A stretch of 64,000 bases of DNA, taken from the NCBI GenBank assembly GCA_015345905.1, contig JADDTR010000016.1, positions 252,631 through 316,630 on the forward strand, in the 5' to 3' direction. Numbering within the stretch: the first letter of the stretch is position 1; each line of letters begins with the position of its first letter. This document shows, piece after piece, positions 11,493 through 23,698 of the stretch. A program made the translations under genes and the position numbers. Below the pieces are notes generated by a model, which had not been told where the DNA came from, ran no database searches, and saw only the letters and a program-made list of their open reading frames with translations. Source of the stretch: Aotearoamyces nothofagi. Taxonomy: Eukaryota; Ascomycota; Leotiomycetes; Leotiales; Tympanidaceae.

Positions 11493-12607
11493 TGTTCGTC
11501 TGGGTCAAAGATTCCTTCTGCGTTATACTGGCCAGTCTACACAGGTCCTCATCCACGAGGATTGGTAGTACTGGTAAGACGCGAGCTTTTGTTTAGAGGG
11601 TTGGGGTTTGTAGGAGAATATCGTCTTGTGGGCGGGATATTGTCGATACTAGTTTGGCAATTGTAGGTTGAGGATCGACTCTCGTATCGTAATCAATGAT
11701 GGTAATAGCTTTCCGAAACCGCAAGGCGCATGCCACGTTGGTCTCACAAGTTTGATATGTTCAAGAAGTCGATTGGCCTAAACCACACACCTCGTCGATG
11801 CTGATAGATTGTAACTTTTAAGGAACAGTTCCCAAAATAAGAGGTGCAACTGGGCTGAGTCGAATGATTCCAGGGTCTGTGCTTTGGTGCTCTATGCAAT
11901 TCCTAGAAAGGGCCTAGCGACGGCTGTCAGACTCGCCTGGGGATGGGATCGGCAGCATACAGAACGTACATACCTATGATTATCGAGGTTTGAGGCTTTC
12001 ATTCGGGCCTGGGATCACTATTTAGAACTACCTCTGCGAAATTTGCGTATATTGATATCAAATTTATGGTTGCGAAATAATCTCAATATATATGTAGGTT
12101 TCCACTAGATGCTTGCGCGTTCGCCGAGGACCTTATTGCTTCAAGCGCTTCGTATGTGGAAGTTACGCGACGGCACAATAATACCTGAAAAATTAGGCAG
12201 TCAGGCAAATCTTATCACACACTAGCCTCACATCTTACAAGCCATATTTGACCTCAGATCCCGATATTTGACTTCCCCACATTGTACTTCCCCCTGCTGC
12301 ACCCGGACGACGTCTGCGAAAGCCATACATACACAGGCTACTACATCTATTTCGAACTGTTTGAGCTGTTGCCCTACCAGCTCAGTCCTCCCGTCCCGAA
12401 ACCCGCCCATAAAGACACCTTGGAGGGGCAATTTCGCTGGTACCTCGCTTTGAGAAACTTCAGGTATGAGATCCTCACTTTTATTTTCCGTTGAGGCGAC
12501 CTTTCGTTGGGTAGCGTATTGCCTTTTAATACCCAGAGCTCACATTTGCTCTTGAATAGGTCAAAGAACCTCCGGTGCTGGATTGGCGAGTTGCTTCCAG
12601 ACTCGGA
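11493..12607. promoter_or_regulatory. divergent promoter region, rho2 / NST1
   Basis: 1.1 kb between the rho2 and NST1 start codons, probably including long 5' untranslated leaders. Short open frames in the last 300 bp before the NST1 ATG could be upstream ORFs, but none looks conserved. No repeat is seen. Confidence 0.5.
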
Positions 12608-15600
12608 ATGCCAGCGAACCGCAGACAGCAGACTGCTCAACCACCTGCTTCACCTAGTATTCCAGGTACTGCCAAGTACACGAACAAGGATGGTTCAAAG
12701 TTTATAACTATTCCCAAGGCCTTCAACTCAATGGAATCGTCTGAGACATCCCCAACAATGGCGCAAACTACCGCGAAGACAAACGGACAAGCACCAAATC
12801 CTATGCCATCTAGTAACGGTACTGTGACGGCTGTAAACCGGAAGAAGCAAAAGCGAAGACAGAAACAAGCTGAGCAGGCGGCAAGACTTGCTGCTGGGCA
12901 GCCTGGCGAAACACAAACCACGAATGGAGCACCGAACTCGCAGATCACCGGCCCGACGGCAGGAACAAGAGCACAACTGGGGTTTAACGGAGATTATGAG
13001 CAACCCTCCGGTCAGTATGATCCAGCAGACGGTGAGCGGCCATACTATACCGATGACGACGAAGCCGACGGATACTCTGGGTCATATGAACGCAGCGCAT
13101 CTCCTACAAATGGTTATACCGCACCCCCTGCGACAGGCTCTACGAAGGCAAAGAAGAAAGGCAAGGGCAAGGGATCTCAATCTAATCAATCACAGAGCAA
13201 TTCTCTACCACCACCTCCACCGCCCCCCTTACGGACGACCCAGACTGGTATGTCAAAAGAGAAGATATGGAATACCTCGTCACAAGAAGAGCGTGAGAGG
13301 ATAAAAGTCTTCTGGCTATCCCTTGGCGAGGAGGAACGCAGATCCTTAGTTAAGGTTGAGAAAGATGCTGTATTGAAGAAAATGAAGGAGCAACAGAAGC
13401 ACTCATGTAGTTGTACCGTTTGTGGGCGAAAGCGTGTGGCCATTGAAGAGGAACTGGAAGTCTTATATGATGCATACTACGAGGAGCTAGAGCAGTACGC
13501 GAATAACCAACAAGGTGATAGACCACCCCCGATGATGGCAGCGTCTCGGCGTTTCGGTGCCATGAGTGGGCTGCAACCTCCTAATCGGCTACCTCCTGCT
13601 TTCAATGGACGGCAACCTTCGCGAGGTAAAATAGTAGAACATTTCGGGGATGATGAGGATGAAGAGGGCGACGAGGAATATAGTGAAGAAGAGGCAGATG
13701 ATGACTATCTTAGTGAGGAGGAAGACCAGGTTGAAGAAATACCTCGATCTCATGCAACCGACTTCTTCAACTTTGGTCAGAGTCTTACTGTACAAGGTCT
13801 GTTAACTTCGTATAAATATAGGGATTTCGCTAACCGAATTATAGGTGGTATTCTAACGGTTGCCGATGATCTTTTAAAAAACGACGGAAAGAAGTTTATT
13901 GAGATGATGGAGCAGCTTGCCGAGCGAAGAATGGCACGAGAAGAGGATGCGAGGGAACAATATCCGACTTCAAATGGCTATCCTAATCCACCTAATGGTA
14001 ACATGCAGCCACATCACCATCACCACCATCACCATCACAACCATAACCATCCTCCACTACCAGATGACGAGGAGTATGACGAGGAAGAGGAGGAGGAGGA
14101 GGAGGAAGAAGATGATGAATACGATAGTCAGGAAGAGGACTATGACGAAGAGGAAATGGTACGTCGTTTCAAAAGGTATACATTCATCTCGCTAACTTGC
14201 TGTAGGACACTATGACAGAGGCGCAAAGGATGGAGGAAGGCCGTCGGATGTTCCAGATTTTTGCAGCCAGGATGTTCGAGCAACGAGTATTAACTGCTTA
14301 TAAAGAGAAGGTTGCTAAAGAGCGGCAAGAAAAGCTATTACAAGAACTCGACGAAGAAGACAATGCCGTTATTCTTAAGAAAGCTAAAAAGGCCAAGGAG
14401 GCACAGAAGAAGAAGGAAAAGGCGCAACAGAAGAAGGCAGCGCTCGCCGAAGAAAAGGCCAGGAAGGAGGCAGAAAAGGCTGCCGAGGAAGCTGCGCAGC
14501 GTGCAGAGGAGGAGAAGAAGGCCGAAGAAGCACGCTTGAAGGCGGAAGAAAAGCGGAAAAAGCGGGAGGCTCAGAAGAAAGCGGAGGAAGAAGAACGGTT
14601 GAAAAAGGAAGCCGAGAAGCAACGCCGATTACAAGAACAAAGAGAACGACAAGCGGAGCTCGAGAGAAAGCATCGTGAGGCAAAGGAACGTGAACGAAGA
14701 GAGAAGGAAGAATTACGATTGAAGGAGAAAGATGCTAGAGAAGCTAAGGAGAGAGAGTTGCGAGAACGAAAAGAAAAACAGGAGAAAGAGAGAAGGACCA
14801 TGGAGTTGAAGGCCAAAGCTGATAAGGACGCCAAAGATCACCAGAAACGTGACGAGCAAGTAACCCAGCAAGCTACCACGATTCCACCAATTTCTGCTCC
14901 AGCAGCCAAGCGACCCCAGCAGCACATCTCAATTCCAATGCCTGCAGGGCATCAATCAAGTCAAAACCATGCATCTCCTCATGTGCAAGTTGCTACTCCT
15001 GCGCTTCCAAAGGCTCCCACTCCAAATCGACCTATAGTTGCCTCGCAACGCGAACCCAGCGGGTCAATACCGCAGACGCCTCAGGTTGGCTCAGTCAAAA
15101 GTCAGAGCACTTCACCAAACCCGCCAACGCCTCTACAAGGTAGTCCCGTACCATCAGTTCAATCTGGTAAAGGGATGACCCAGCCGCCATTTCTACATCA
15201 CCCTCAAGCTACTTCGCCTATTCACTCAGCCTTAAAAGGGCCTCCAGCAGGTTTTCAGCCAAGCCAGTTCTCCGGCATGCAACCAATGGGAATGAATGGG
15301 TTCCAACCTAATATGCCTATGATGCCTCCTTTCGCTGGTCGTATGCATCATGAGTCCATGTTCGCCCATCAGCAACCCATCGGAAATCAGTTTCGTCCGC
15401 TTGCAGCCCCCAATGGAATGCAAATTCACCCGGGATTGAATGGAATGCCACCTATGCAACATGGCCGAGGTTTCCCGCCGCAACATGCTCCTCCAGGGTT
15501 TCCCCAGCAAATGCCTAACAATGTGTTATCTAGTGTTGGCCAGTCTTTCACGGGTCCAAAAGACATAGGACCACCAGCGCACTCTCGACAACAATCTACT

Positions 15601-16431
15601 TCCTTTGAAAACCCCATATTCGATAATGTTATAGCTGGGACACAGACACAGCCTATCGCACGACCTGCTCCCATTGGCCGACCATCCAGCGTTGTACATG
15701 GCCAACGAAATGAAGAAAACCGCCGGCCAGGACAGAATGATATAGACGATCTTACTAATCATCTGGGCAGCAGTGCTTTGCTAGACGACTCCGATGAGCC
15801 TATTACCTCGAATGCAAATGGGAGGCGTGCAAGTGCAGCCCATGGTGGCCTTGCTCGCCAAGCATTCGCTCCTGTATCATATAGTATGGATCCTTCAGCG
15901 TTCGCCGGCCCTCTCGCCTATAACACTTGGGGAGCCCCTCCAAATCCTTTTGGGACGTCATCTTTGCCTGGTTCAAACTATATCGGTGGTTGGGGGAATT
16001 CAACAGCCAGCAGCTTTGGCGCAGTAGGTGGTACGGTGGCTCGGCCTTCTCAACCTCGATCCGTCGCGGTTAGACTCATGTTATGTCGAGCTTGCAAAAA
16101 TCTCGATGGCTCATCCTCCGATGGCTTTCACATGATTAATGCTATTCGCGAACAAATCGAACGCCTTAATCCACCTCGTGACGAGCCAGTTTCGGATAAG
16201 GAGTTACTTGATATTTGCGAGACTGAAGGTAACCCTAACAATGGCGGAGGTTACTTCGATATTCGGAACGAAGGCGATGGCCGCATTCTTATCCGTTATG
16301 AACCTGACGGACCTTCTAATCATAGATCTGTTGGCGCACCTGGTGATATTATTGGAAGCCCCGTCGTTGGAGGCGGTGCTATGTCACGCTTCCCTGGACC
16401 ACCGGGTATCTCGGCTCCAGGTGGTTTTTGA
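12608..16431 (+). CDS. nst1: stress response protein NST1
   Basis: Exons 12608-14158 and 14206-16431 (47-bp intron, phase 0) give 1258 residues, the usual size for filamentous fungi. The start MPANRRQQ was preferred to the in-frame ATG 33 bp upstream because it leads directly into the conserved [15 protein letters not shown] block. Residues about 213-300 form the conserved NST1 core: [15 protein letters not shown], then a [10 protein letters not shown] cysteine cluster. Next come an acidic region, a nine-His run (about residue 468) and a Glu/Asp run. A long, highly charged Lys/Glu/Arg coiled coil spans about residues 545-740, and a Pro/Gln/Met-rich tail follows. Yeast Nst1 affects salt tolerance; its molecular activity is not settled. 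Confidence 0.93.
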
Positions 16432-17148
16432 GCAATATTTGCTTTGCAGCAGTGGTTCACTGTTTATGTCATGTTCTACTCTGTATTCGTGCATTGCATG
16501 GTAGCCCATTGTGGGACCCCTATTTCTGGTGTTTATTGCCCGCTTTGCTCTAGTAAGGGGCACATATGTATTAGCGAGGCGCTTGAAGCCTCTATCTTTG
16601 CTTCGTATTTGAAGCAAGAATATAAGGAGATCACATCATACTTCGTTCCAGTCTACTTGACCATTGAACGTGATCGATGTTGTGTACTCTCGATGGTGCC
16701 AATGCTTTAATGTCTGCCACCACAGTTTTTTCTCACACCCCTTCGACAGCATATGTAAGCAGCGCGTAAGAACGCATCAGGAAGAAGAACAGCGTGTTTC
16801 AGATATCTATCATTAAAAACTAATCTAAATCGGCAGAGCCCTGAGATGGTCATATCCTACGGGGGGTTCCTCGAAGCCTATCGAACAAGCAAGCACAGTG
16901 TGCTCTGGCCTAAGCAAGCCTGGGGGTATCAAAAAGCGACAAAGATCCTGCGTCTATCATATTATGTACGCCGAAGCCTCATTGTAAATCTCCAAGCCTT
17001 GCCAGGCGCAAGGTGGCCGGCCCTGGGGAACATTATGTACTGTGTGAACAAATGAAAAAAAAAAAAAAAAAGGTGCATTATATATATACCCGCCGCGAGT
17101 ATTGTGCAGTAACGAGCGGTTTCGAGTTGTCGGGCAAGTCGACTGGTT
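16432..17148. other. convergent intergenic gap with poly-A tract
   Basis: 717 bp between the NST1 stop and the stop of the minus-strand gene that follows, so both 3' ends lie here. A 17-nt run of A (17055-17071) sits near the right end. On the minus strand it is a T-run about 80 bp past the stop, compatible with a terminator context. Nothing else is visible. Confidence 0.6.
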
Positions 17149-19902
17149 TTAAACGGCGCCTTCGTCGCCCTCGAGCACGCGCCGCGCAGCGTCGAGCCGA
17201 CGTCTCCAGAGGCGGCCCTCGGAGCTCCCCCTGCTGGCCTCCTGCAGTCCGAGGACGCACTTTCCTAAGCTCGCCACCAGCCGCTCGACGAGGATCTGGT
17301 CGTCCTTGAAGAGCATTTCGACAGGCGAGGACATTCTTCGACTAGCAGGCAGACTGTCGGGTGGTGTGCCGTCGGGCGGCAGCGTCAACGTGTCGCTGAT
17401 GATGGAGCTGGCCTGGGTCTTTGGTTTGTTGACGAGTGGAAAGCTTCTTGTTGTGCTTGACGACCCGAAGGATACGATGGGGGGGCGGTGGAGTTGGCTG
17501 GATACTGCGTCACCGTTTCTGAAGACCGAGGTTGGTCGGCTAGACGTCTCGGACTCGCACTGTTGATGGTCGAGCAGGGTGCTCTCTGGTGGAGATCCAA
17601 AGGTTGAGCGTTTTGCCGTCACAGGCACAGAAGTGCTATCTGAGGATGGCTCAGAAGCGTCCTCAAGGGCATCATCCCTGTCTTCGTCCTCGTCTCCATC
17701 GGAGCCAAAACCTTCTGTGGCCGTCGCAAAAGTAGCAAATGTAGATACCGAATCGGTGCTCGCCTGGTTTCGGAGATGGCCATATGCTGGCCGGCTTTCT
17801 AGACCATTGCTAGGGAGAGCAGCTGCGGGAACTTCTGGGCCCCGTGTCGTCTCCACCGAATCTTCAGAACTGAAGCTGTCAACACTGCGCTGCCGGCTCA
17901 GATGTTCCTGACTCAAAGTACCCATAGCGCTGTGAAGATAGAAATGTTCATAATCGAACGCATCCTCGCGATCCTCATGCGACATTGGTGTGGTTAGAGA
18001 ATCATGATACGATGACGCCTCACTATTGCTCTCGCGGTCATCTAGCTCATCGTAGTTCACAAGCTCATCATTATAATCTTCTTCACCTGCGTCGTTAAAT
18101 TCCTCATCATATCCACCTTCGTTTTCTGTGGGTGCTCTATTATCTGCCGTAATCTCGCCGCTGGAGTACAGCTGAGACGGCTCAGTGCCATGGTCAGCTA
18201 CTGCATCGGCCGCTTTTTCGCTAAGCTCCTGCTCCTCTTCAACATCCTCGTAGATGCTAGGTTCTTCAGGCCCTTGATCCTCTTGCGTGTTCTTTAGTGA
18301 CCCTCCATTGATATTCTCTTTGCATTCGGGATGGTCCTTTGTGACTGTGTGCCCTTCTTTCGAAGGACTGTGTGCCACGCCAGTATCAGCCCTTAATCCG
18401 ATGTTTTCGTATCCCTTAGCTGCAGTATACCAATGCTCAGCAGCAGTAAAGGGGCTTGGCGTCCTCAAGCTTTGCAGACTTCGCCTTTTCATACTCTCTT
18501 CCCTCGCTTTATCTCTCAAAGAAGATATCTTGCCCTTTAAATCCTTCATCTTATCCGTCAAATCGCGCATTTGCAGAGAAGAAACCGAACGGGTTAATCC
18601 TTGGGGCCCACCCCTACTAGGAAAATAAGGTTCCTCTGTACTAGCCCGTACGTTTCGAAAGTCTGTCTCGTACGTTGCTTTCATCTCGTCCTCACCAAGC
18701 TGCTGCAGAGAGCCAGTATATGGGTTCGGGCTGCGGCTGAGGGGGGAGGAATAATTTGGTGTTGTGAAGTCTGCACCATCTCCGCGCATATGCCATGCAT
18801 TTCCAATACCTCGGGGTGTATTCGTTGCCGACAATTGATTTCCACCTGCAAGGCCATTTCCAGCACTTTTAGATCGAGGAAATAGCAGTGAGTTGTACGG
18901 AGACAAAGGAAGAGAATTCTCGCTGGAGACTCTCGCATGCGCTGAACTGCCATTCGGAGACATAGATTTATCGTTCAGCTGGCGATGTTTTGCTGGAGAG
19001 ACGCCTAGTTGTGGAAGTATTCGACGATCTGCCTCGGGAGGCGATGGCGTAGATCTAGATAGAGGGCTGCTACTATTTATCGAGGTCATTGAGGATGATG
19101 GTGTTATATATAAGGAACTCCTGGCGCGGGTGAGGTTGCCCTCCATGTTCTAGAAAAAGCAAGATCAGTAAAAGCAAGCCGACAAGCAAAAATTAGACCT
19201 TACATCCAGCCGTTTTTTCGCATTAGCCAAGATCATCTCCGCCCTCCTGCTCAATGCCGCACTAGAGTTGCTCTCGTCTTCTCTAATGGATCTGTTATCC
19301 TTCCTCTTCGGCGGTGCCGATGGGTGATTGTAGCTCTCGTCCACCACACTCTCTTCATCATCTCCTTGAAAATTGCTGTCGTCCACACTGATACTATCGT
19401 CGAAGTCCTCAAACAGCTCTGCCGTCTGCCCTTCTGTTGTAACTGTGCTCGTAGATTCCACGCTCACGGTCCTTTGGTGGCTGCCGGTCTTGGATCGCTT
19501 CATTACAGCTTGGTAGCCCATTGTAGGCGAAGATCTCAGAGGGGAATCATGATCCTTCTGGAGTCTGTTCAGGAGCTGCCTCGGCTTGCGACCAGCGGTG
19601 CTCTCCGCCTCTGTCACTTCTCCGATATCAGACAGCATGGTCCCGTTCCCATATATGATCGGCGTAGTCGCTGTCACCGGGCCCATGCCCATCTGCAGAT
19701 GCCCGGGCGGACCCAGCTCGAAGTTCAGCCCAGCTCCCTTCCAAGTGCCTGGAGGTGAAGCAGGGCGTACGGGGTACTGGGGCGGAGACGGCGTCGAGTC
19801 GTACTCGCCGTAAGGGAGGATCATGTCGGGATTCGTAAGGGTGGGAGACGCGGGTAGCTGGGGGAGGGCCATGGTGGTGGTGGCCGTTGTTTGGTGATGC
19901 AT
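17149..19902 (-). CDS. conserved fungal protein of unknown function
   Basis: Exons 19902-19204 and 19149-17149 (54-bp intron, phase 0) give 899 residues. The junction reads AEMILANAKKRLD / NMEGNLTRARSSL, a helical block that I believe recurs in uncharacterised filamentous-fungal proteins, though I cannot attach a name. Most of the protein is Ser/Pro/Asp/Glu-rich and probably disordered. A short charged helix (about residues 430-465, LTDKMKDLKGKISSLRDK) and a helical C-terminus (DQILVERLVASLGKC) are the ordered parts, so a scaffold or coiled-coil role is possible but inferred. The start is the first ATG in the frame (MHHQTTATTT); MALPQLPA ten codons later is the alternative. It is convergent with NST1. 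Confidence 0.8.
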
Positions 19903-21261
19903 GCTGCCGACGAGACATAGAAGTACTTTTGAGGTACTTGAGAAGCCTACCGCTCTGTCCAAGTGAGGGCGCACAATGGGTGGAGATGCGTATGCGCATG
20001 CGCATGCAGAGCCCCGTAGCGTGGCCCGGCAGACGTTAGAGGCGCTCTAGGCTTAGAGGTATCGCAAAACAATTTCGTCGTCTGGCGCGCTGCAGAGTTA
20101 CCGCAACCGGCGATTGAGATGCCTCGCGGACAAAGGGGAGGCTGCGCTGGCGTGCAGAGGCGGCAGACGGGGCATGGAGATGCAGAGATGGCGATTGAGG
20201 AGTCTGGAGACAGAAGCCAGAGTTCCAGAGTCGGAATGAGAGGAGGGAGGGAGAATGAGCAGAGGTGGCGTTGAGGTTACGGCGCTGGCTTGGAGGACGG
20301 GATTGTCGAGGCGGTAAGAATCTATAAAGAAGGTTTGGGGCGCCGCAATTCACGCCTCGGGAGACGGATTCTAGCGACGGTCGGCAACATCAACATCGAC
20401 GAACACAGACACATAGACAATTAAAGAACCAAACAGCTAGACAACTGCACAATGGGGATGCACGGCGGCATATACGATGGGAGGGGAATTGGGAGGGAAA
20501 GTGAAGGCATTGGCATTGTCCCAGCTCCCTATGTACGCTGCTGTACAGTACAATACCTTGTATGTTGTACCCTGTGGCTGTACGCTGTGGGCGGTGGGCT
20601 GTAGGCTGTACGTACGCTATAGATTATACGCTGTAGGCTATAGATTATACGCTGTAGGCTATAGATTATACGCTGTAGGCTATAGATTATACGCTGTAGG
20701 CTATAGATTATACGCTGTAGGCTATAGATTATACGCTGTGGGCTGTACGCTGTACGCTGCACGCTGTATGTACGCTGTATGCGGGCACTGTCCACTGTCC
20801 ACCACTCCCTACTGCCCACCCATAAAGAGCCTGCCGTGCGCCAATTCATCAATCCCAAGCTGGCGATACGGATTCAGAAACGGATGCAGATGCAGAAACA
20901 GAAACAGTCCCCAGCCTGACATACGCTACACTGCAGAAAGGCCCCGACCGATGTCCACGCCGCCTTGCGAGGATTTATCTGCAGCAGCACTCTACCTCGC
21001 CAAACATCACATCTTGCATAGACTACGCATGATGCATCTTACGGCATGTGCAGTACCTGGTTCAACCCCCCCAGGGTCGATCACTTCTCTCAACATCACA
21101 GGATGCAATAGATAGACTGTGGCATTTTGGAAGATCTGCTTTTATTCATCAATGACTGGTTACAGAAAGAGGCCCGTCACGTAGCCATAGAAACTCCGAT
21201 ATCCAATGCAAGGATATGCCTACCCAACTTCAAATCAAAACCCTGTGTCCAAGACGCGAAC
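19903..21261. other. intergenic gap with 21-bp minisatellite
   Basis: 1.36 kb between the 5' end of the 899-residue gene and the 3' end of the Pol X gene. It contains the minisatellite at 20607-20775. Open frames on both strands here are created by that repeat, whose unit length is a multiple of three, and are not taken as genes. Confidence 0.65.
20607..20775. repeat. 21-bp minisatellite, about six copies
   Basis: Five perfect copies of acgctgtaggctatagatta plus one t (21 bp) run from 20628 to 20732. A partial copy lies on the left, and degenerate ctgtacg / acgctgt half-units lie on both sides. It sits about 0.7-0.9 kb upstream of the 899-residue gene. Perfect identity among copies suggests recent expansion by slippage or unequal exchange. 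Confidence 0.93.
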
Positions 21262-23698
21262 TTAACAGATCCTTTGCTCTGGCGGCCAGAACGGTACGCC
21301 CAAGGCATCGAAGATCTTCTTTTCATCAGCTCCCTCAACCAATACCCCCTCTGACACCTTCGTTCTCCCCGGCCCTCTCATCACATCCTTGTACAGTCCT
21401 CTCTGATTCAGCCTCATGGACTTCTTGCTGGCAAGGTTCCTTAGGCTCCGGTTGAAGATGTCGTCGCCAGTAAAGTAAATCAGCGCTGCACCCAGTTCGC
21501 TCGAGGGAACCAACAAGAAGTCTATTCGACGCCAGATAGGCTTGGAAGCTCCAGGCAAAACGCAACAGCCGTGCCATGTACTACCGAATATTGATCGAGG
21601 AACCGAAAGGGCCGCAACGAGAAAATTGCTAGCAGTAAGTTTTGACACCATATCGTTAAGGAAGTCATGGAGTTCACAACTGCTGGCTGTGTTGGGCTTG
21701 GTTATTATGAAGTCGATGTCTCCCGAGTCTCGAGCGCCACGACGATAACTTCCTCCAATTATGACGTCGACAGCTGGATCTATTGCAGCAGCAGCCTTCT
21801 TGACAACGTCCCCCAAAGTTACCATCTCCTCGCGCGGTATGCGAGTAAGAAAGTCTTCATAGTGATTGATTCCTAGACGCTGGTTATCTGTAAGGTGGGC
21901 TCTTGCTGCTAAGTCCTCCAGTGACGTGTATCCCTGATGAAGCCATTTGTACGCTTGGTTCAGACCGACACCATATATATTCATGAATTTCTGCAATATG
22001 ATATCATTAGGATCGGCTTTGGCATTATCCAAGCGACGCAGATGGTCAGTAACGACAATCTCCTCGATTTTTAGTGCAAGACGCTTTCCAATCCCTGGGA
22101 GTTGGAGAGCTTCGCCGGCTGATACAATTTTGGCATTTTGCCGCCGAAGGCTGCTGATTGCTTTTCGGTACGCCATTGGACGCCACTGATCATTAAGCCG
22201 CGCGTAGTGGTCTGCCATCTCCTGGAGAATAGATATGGCACGTGTATTGGGATTAGAGTCCGATGATGTACCTGAGCCTCCTTTCATGCAACTAAAGTGC
22301 TCCTGATTGAACCCTCCTTTACTAGAGTCTCCCACGTCGAAGGTAGGCTGTATGCGAGTAGGCGACTCGGGATCGTCGTTAGAGCCATTGGATCCATTTT
22401 CATTTTCCTCAACATCATCCAGAGGGAGATGCCGTAAATTGTGTACTTCTCTGATCATTTTATCTAGCTCAGACGCAACTGCTGTGCCTATCACCATATC
22501 ATTCCGAGGCCCAGAATATTCTTCATCATTCAAAGTTGTAGCACCTTCATCTTCCATGGTGGTTGGAGGTGCTGGAGGATTAGTAAGCCGTGTGCTAGAA
22601 GATGGCTTTGGAATACTTTGCTGTGTAGGATCTTCACTGCGTGCTGGAGTTACTTGTGATGGCATGTAGTCCCATTTACCAGGCTTAGACTTTGCAGGCT
22701 TAAGCTGTAGCGAATGATCAGAAAATTGGGAGTGAGCGGACTCAACCGGATTCCCTTTTCTAGTCGCTGAAGAAAGGTCACTATCTTTCAAAGCCGGCTG
22801 GTAGCCAGAAATCATATATTGTTTCTGTGTTGGGTCGAGAAGTGCCTTGAATTGAACGCAGTCGATAGGGTATGTCTCGACAACCAGTGTCATATGAGGA
22901 GGAACGAAGGGTATTTTGAGGAATGAAATGACATCTTTGTAGACGAGCGTCTTGTCGACAATGATGTGCGTTATAGAATCATTCCAGACTTGAGTCCAGA
23001 AAGCACCATATTCTCGTGATTTGGTGATGCGAAGCTTGCGCGCTGGCGCTATGTCGTCGTTGGGAAGGAAAAAGAAGGTAAGCCCTGTAAAGATTCGCTG
23101 TGCTTCGGGGACATATCGAATTAGTGATTCTTTCCGCTTCCGTTTGCCCAGAGCGATATTATTGTCAGTTCGTGATGATGTAGCGGAGCCCGATACCAGC
23201 CCAGGGGCCGACGACGTCCGCTTCTGGGCAATCCTCTGCTGTAGTGGTCGAGGTCCTGAAGGCGTTTCTCCGACGAAAGAGACCTCTTTTGCCAAAGGAG
23301 TGGCGAGTGCACTGGGCTTAAACTGTTTGATGTACTGTAATACCGGGGTATCCTTGATGACGCTTATGTCGGCTGAACTTGGTGTAGGTGCCGATGATGT
23401 TCTTTGTATACCAGCATTCTGTTTTCGCTGAACAGGTGTTTGGTTTATTCTTTTATTTAGTAAGGTAGCAAGTGGAGCTGGTGGTTCCGGGTTGGAAGTG
23501 CTGCTAATCCTGGAAACATCTCTTCCTTCCTCGCTGTCGGAGAGCTGGCTCAGATCATAAAGTTGCTTAAAGTATGCAGCCTTGTCTGTAGCCTTGTCTG
23601 CATCCACGTCCGTCTGCGGGAACGTCAGATTTGCAAAATGTATTTCTGCATTCTACGGGAACTCTTACCATCATGCACTGCTCCTCTTTATCCCCCAT
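21262..23698 (-). CDS. family X DNA polymerase (Pol4 / Pol lambda type)
   Basis: Exons 23698-23669 and 23613-21262 give 793 residues. A BRCT domain spans about residues 183-280 (FTGLTFFFLPNDD through DCVQFKALLDP). A Ser/Pro-rich linker follows. The 8-kDa lyase-type domain begins at about 470 and carries a helix-hairpin-helix LPGIGKRLALKIEEI. The catalytic palm has GGSYRRGARDSGDIDF with Asp642 and Asp644, and the third metal ligand is Asp708 in RRIDFLLVP; the YFTG motif follows. All catalytic residues are present. Pol4/Pol lambda enzymes fill gaps in non-homologous end joining and base-excision repair, and the BRCT domain binds Ku and ligase IV partners. The first 10-codon exon is inferred because the main exon opens without ATG; its 55-bp intron has a clean GTAAGA donor. 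Confidence 0.93.

Noticed and set aside
14338-14925. long antisense frames inside NST1
   Set aside because: They are the reverse reading of the Lys/Glu-rich coiled-coil region, which lacks stops in several frames because of its purine bias.
20477-21115. 212-codon frame with YRLYAVG repeats, and the minus-strand frame with IIYSLQR repeats
   Set aside because: Both are by-products of a stop-free 21-bp minisatellite read in different frames.
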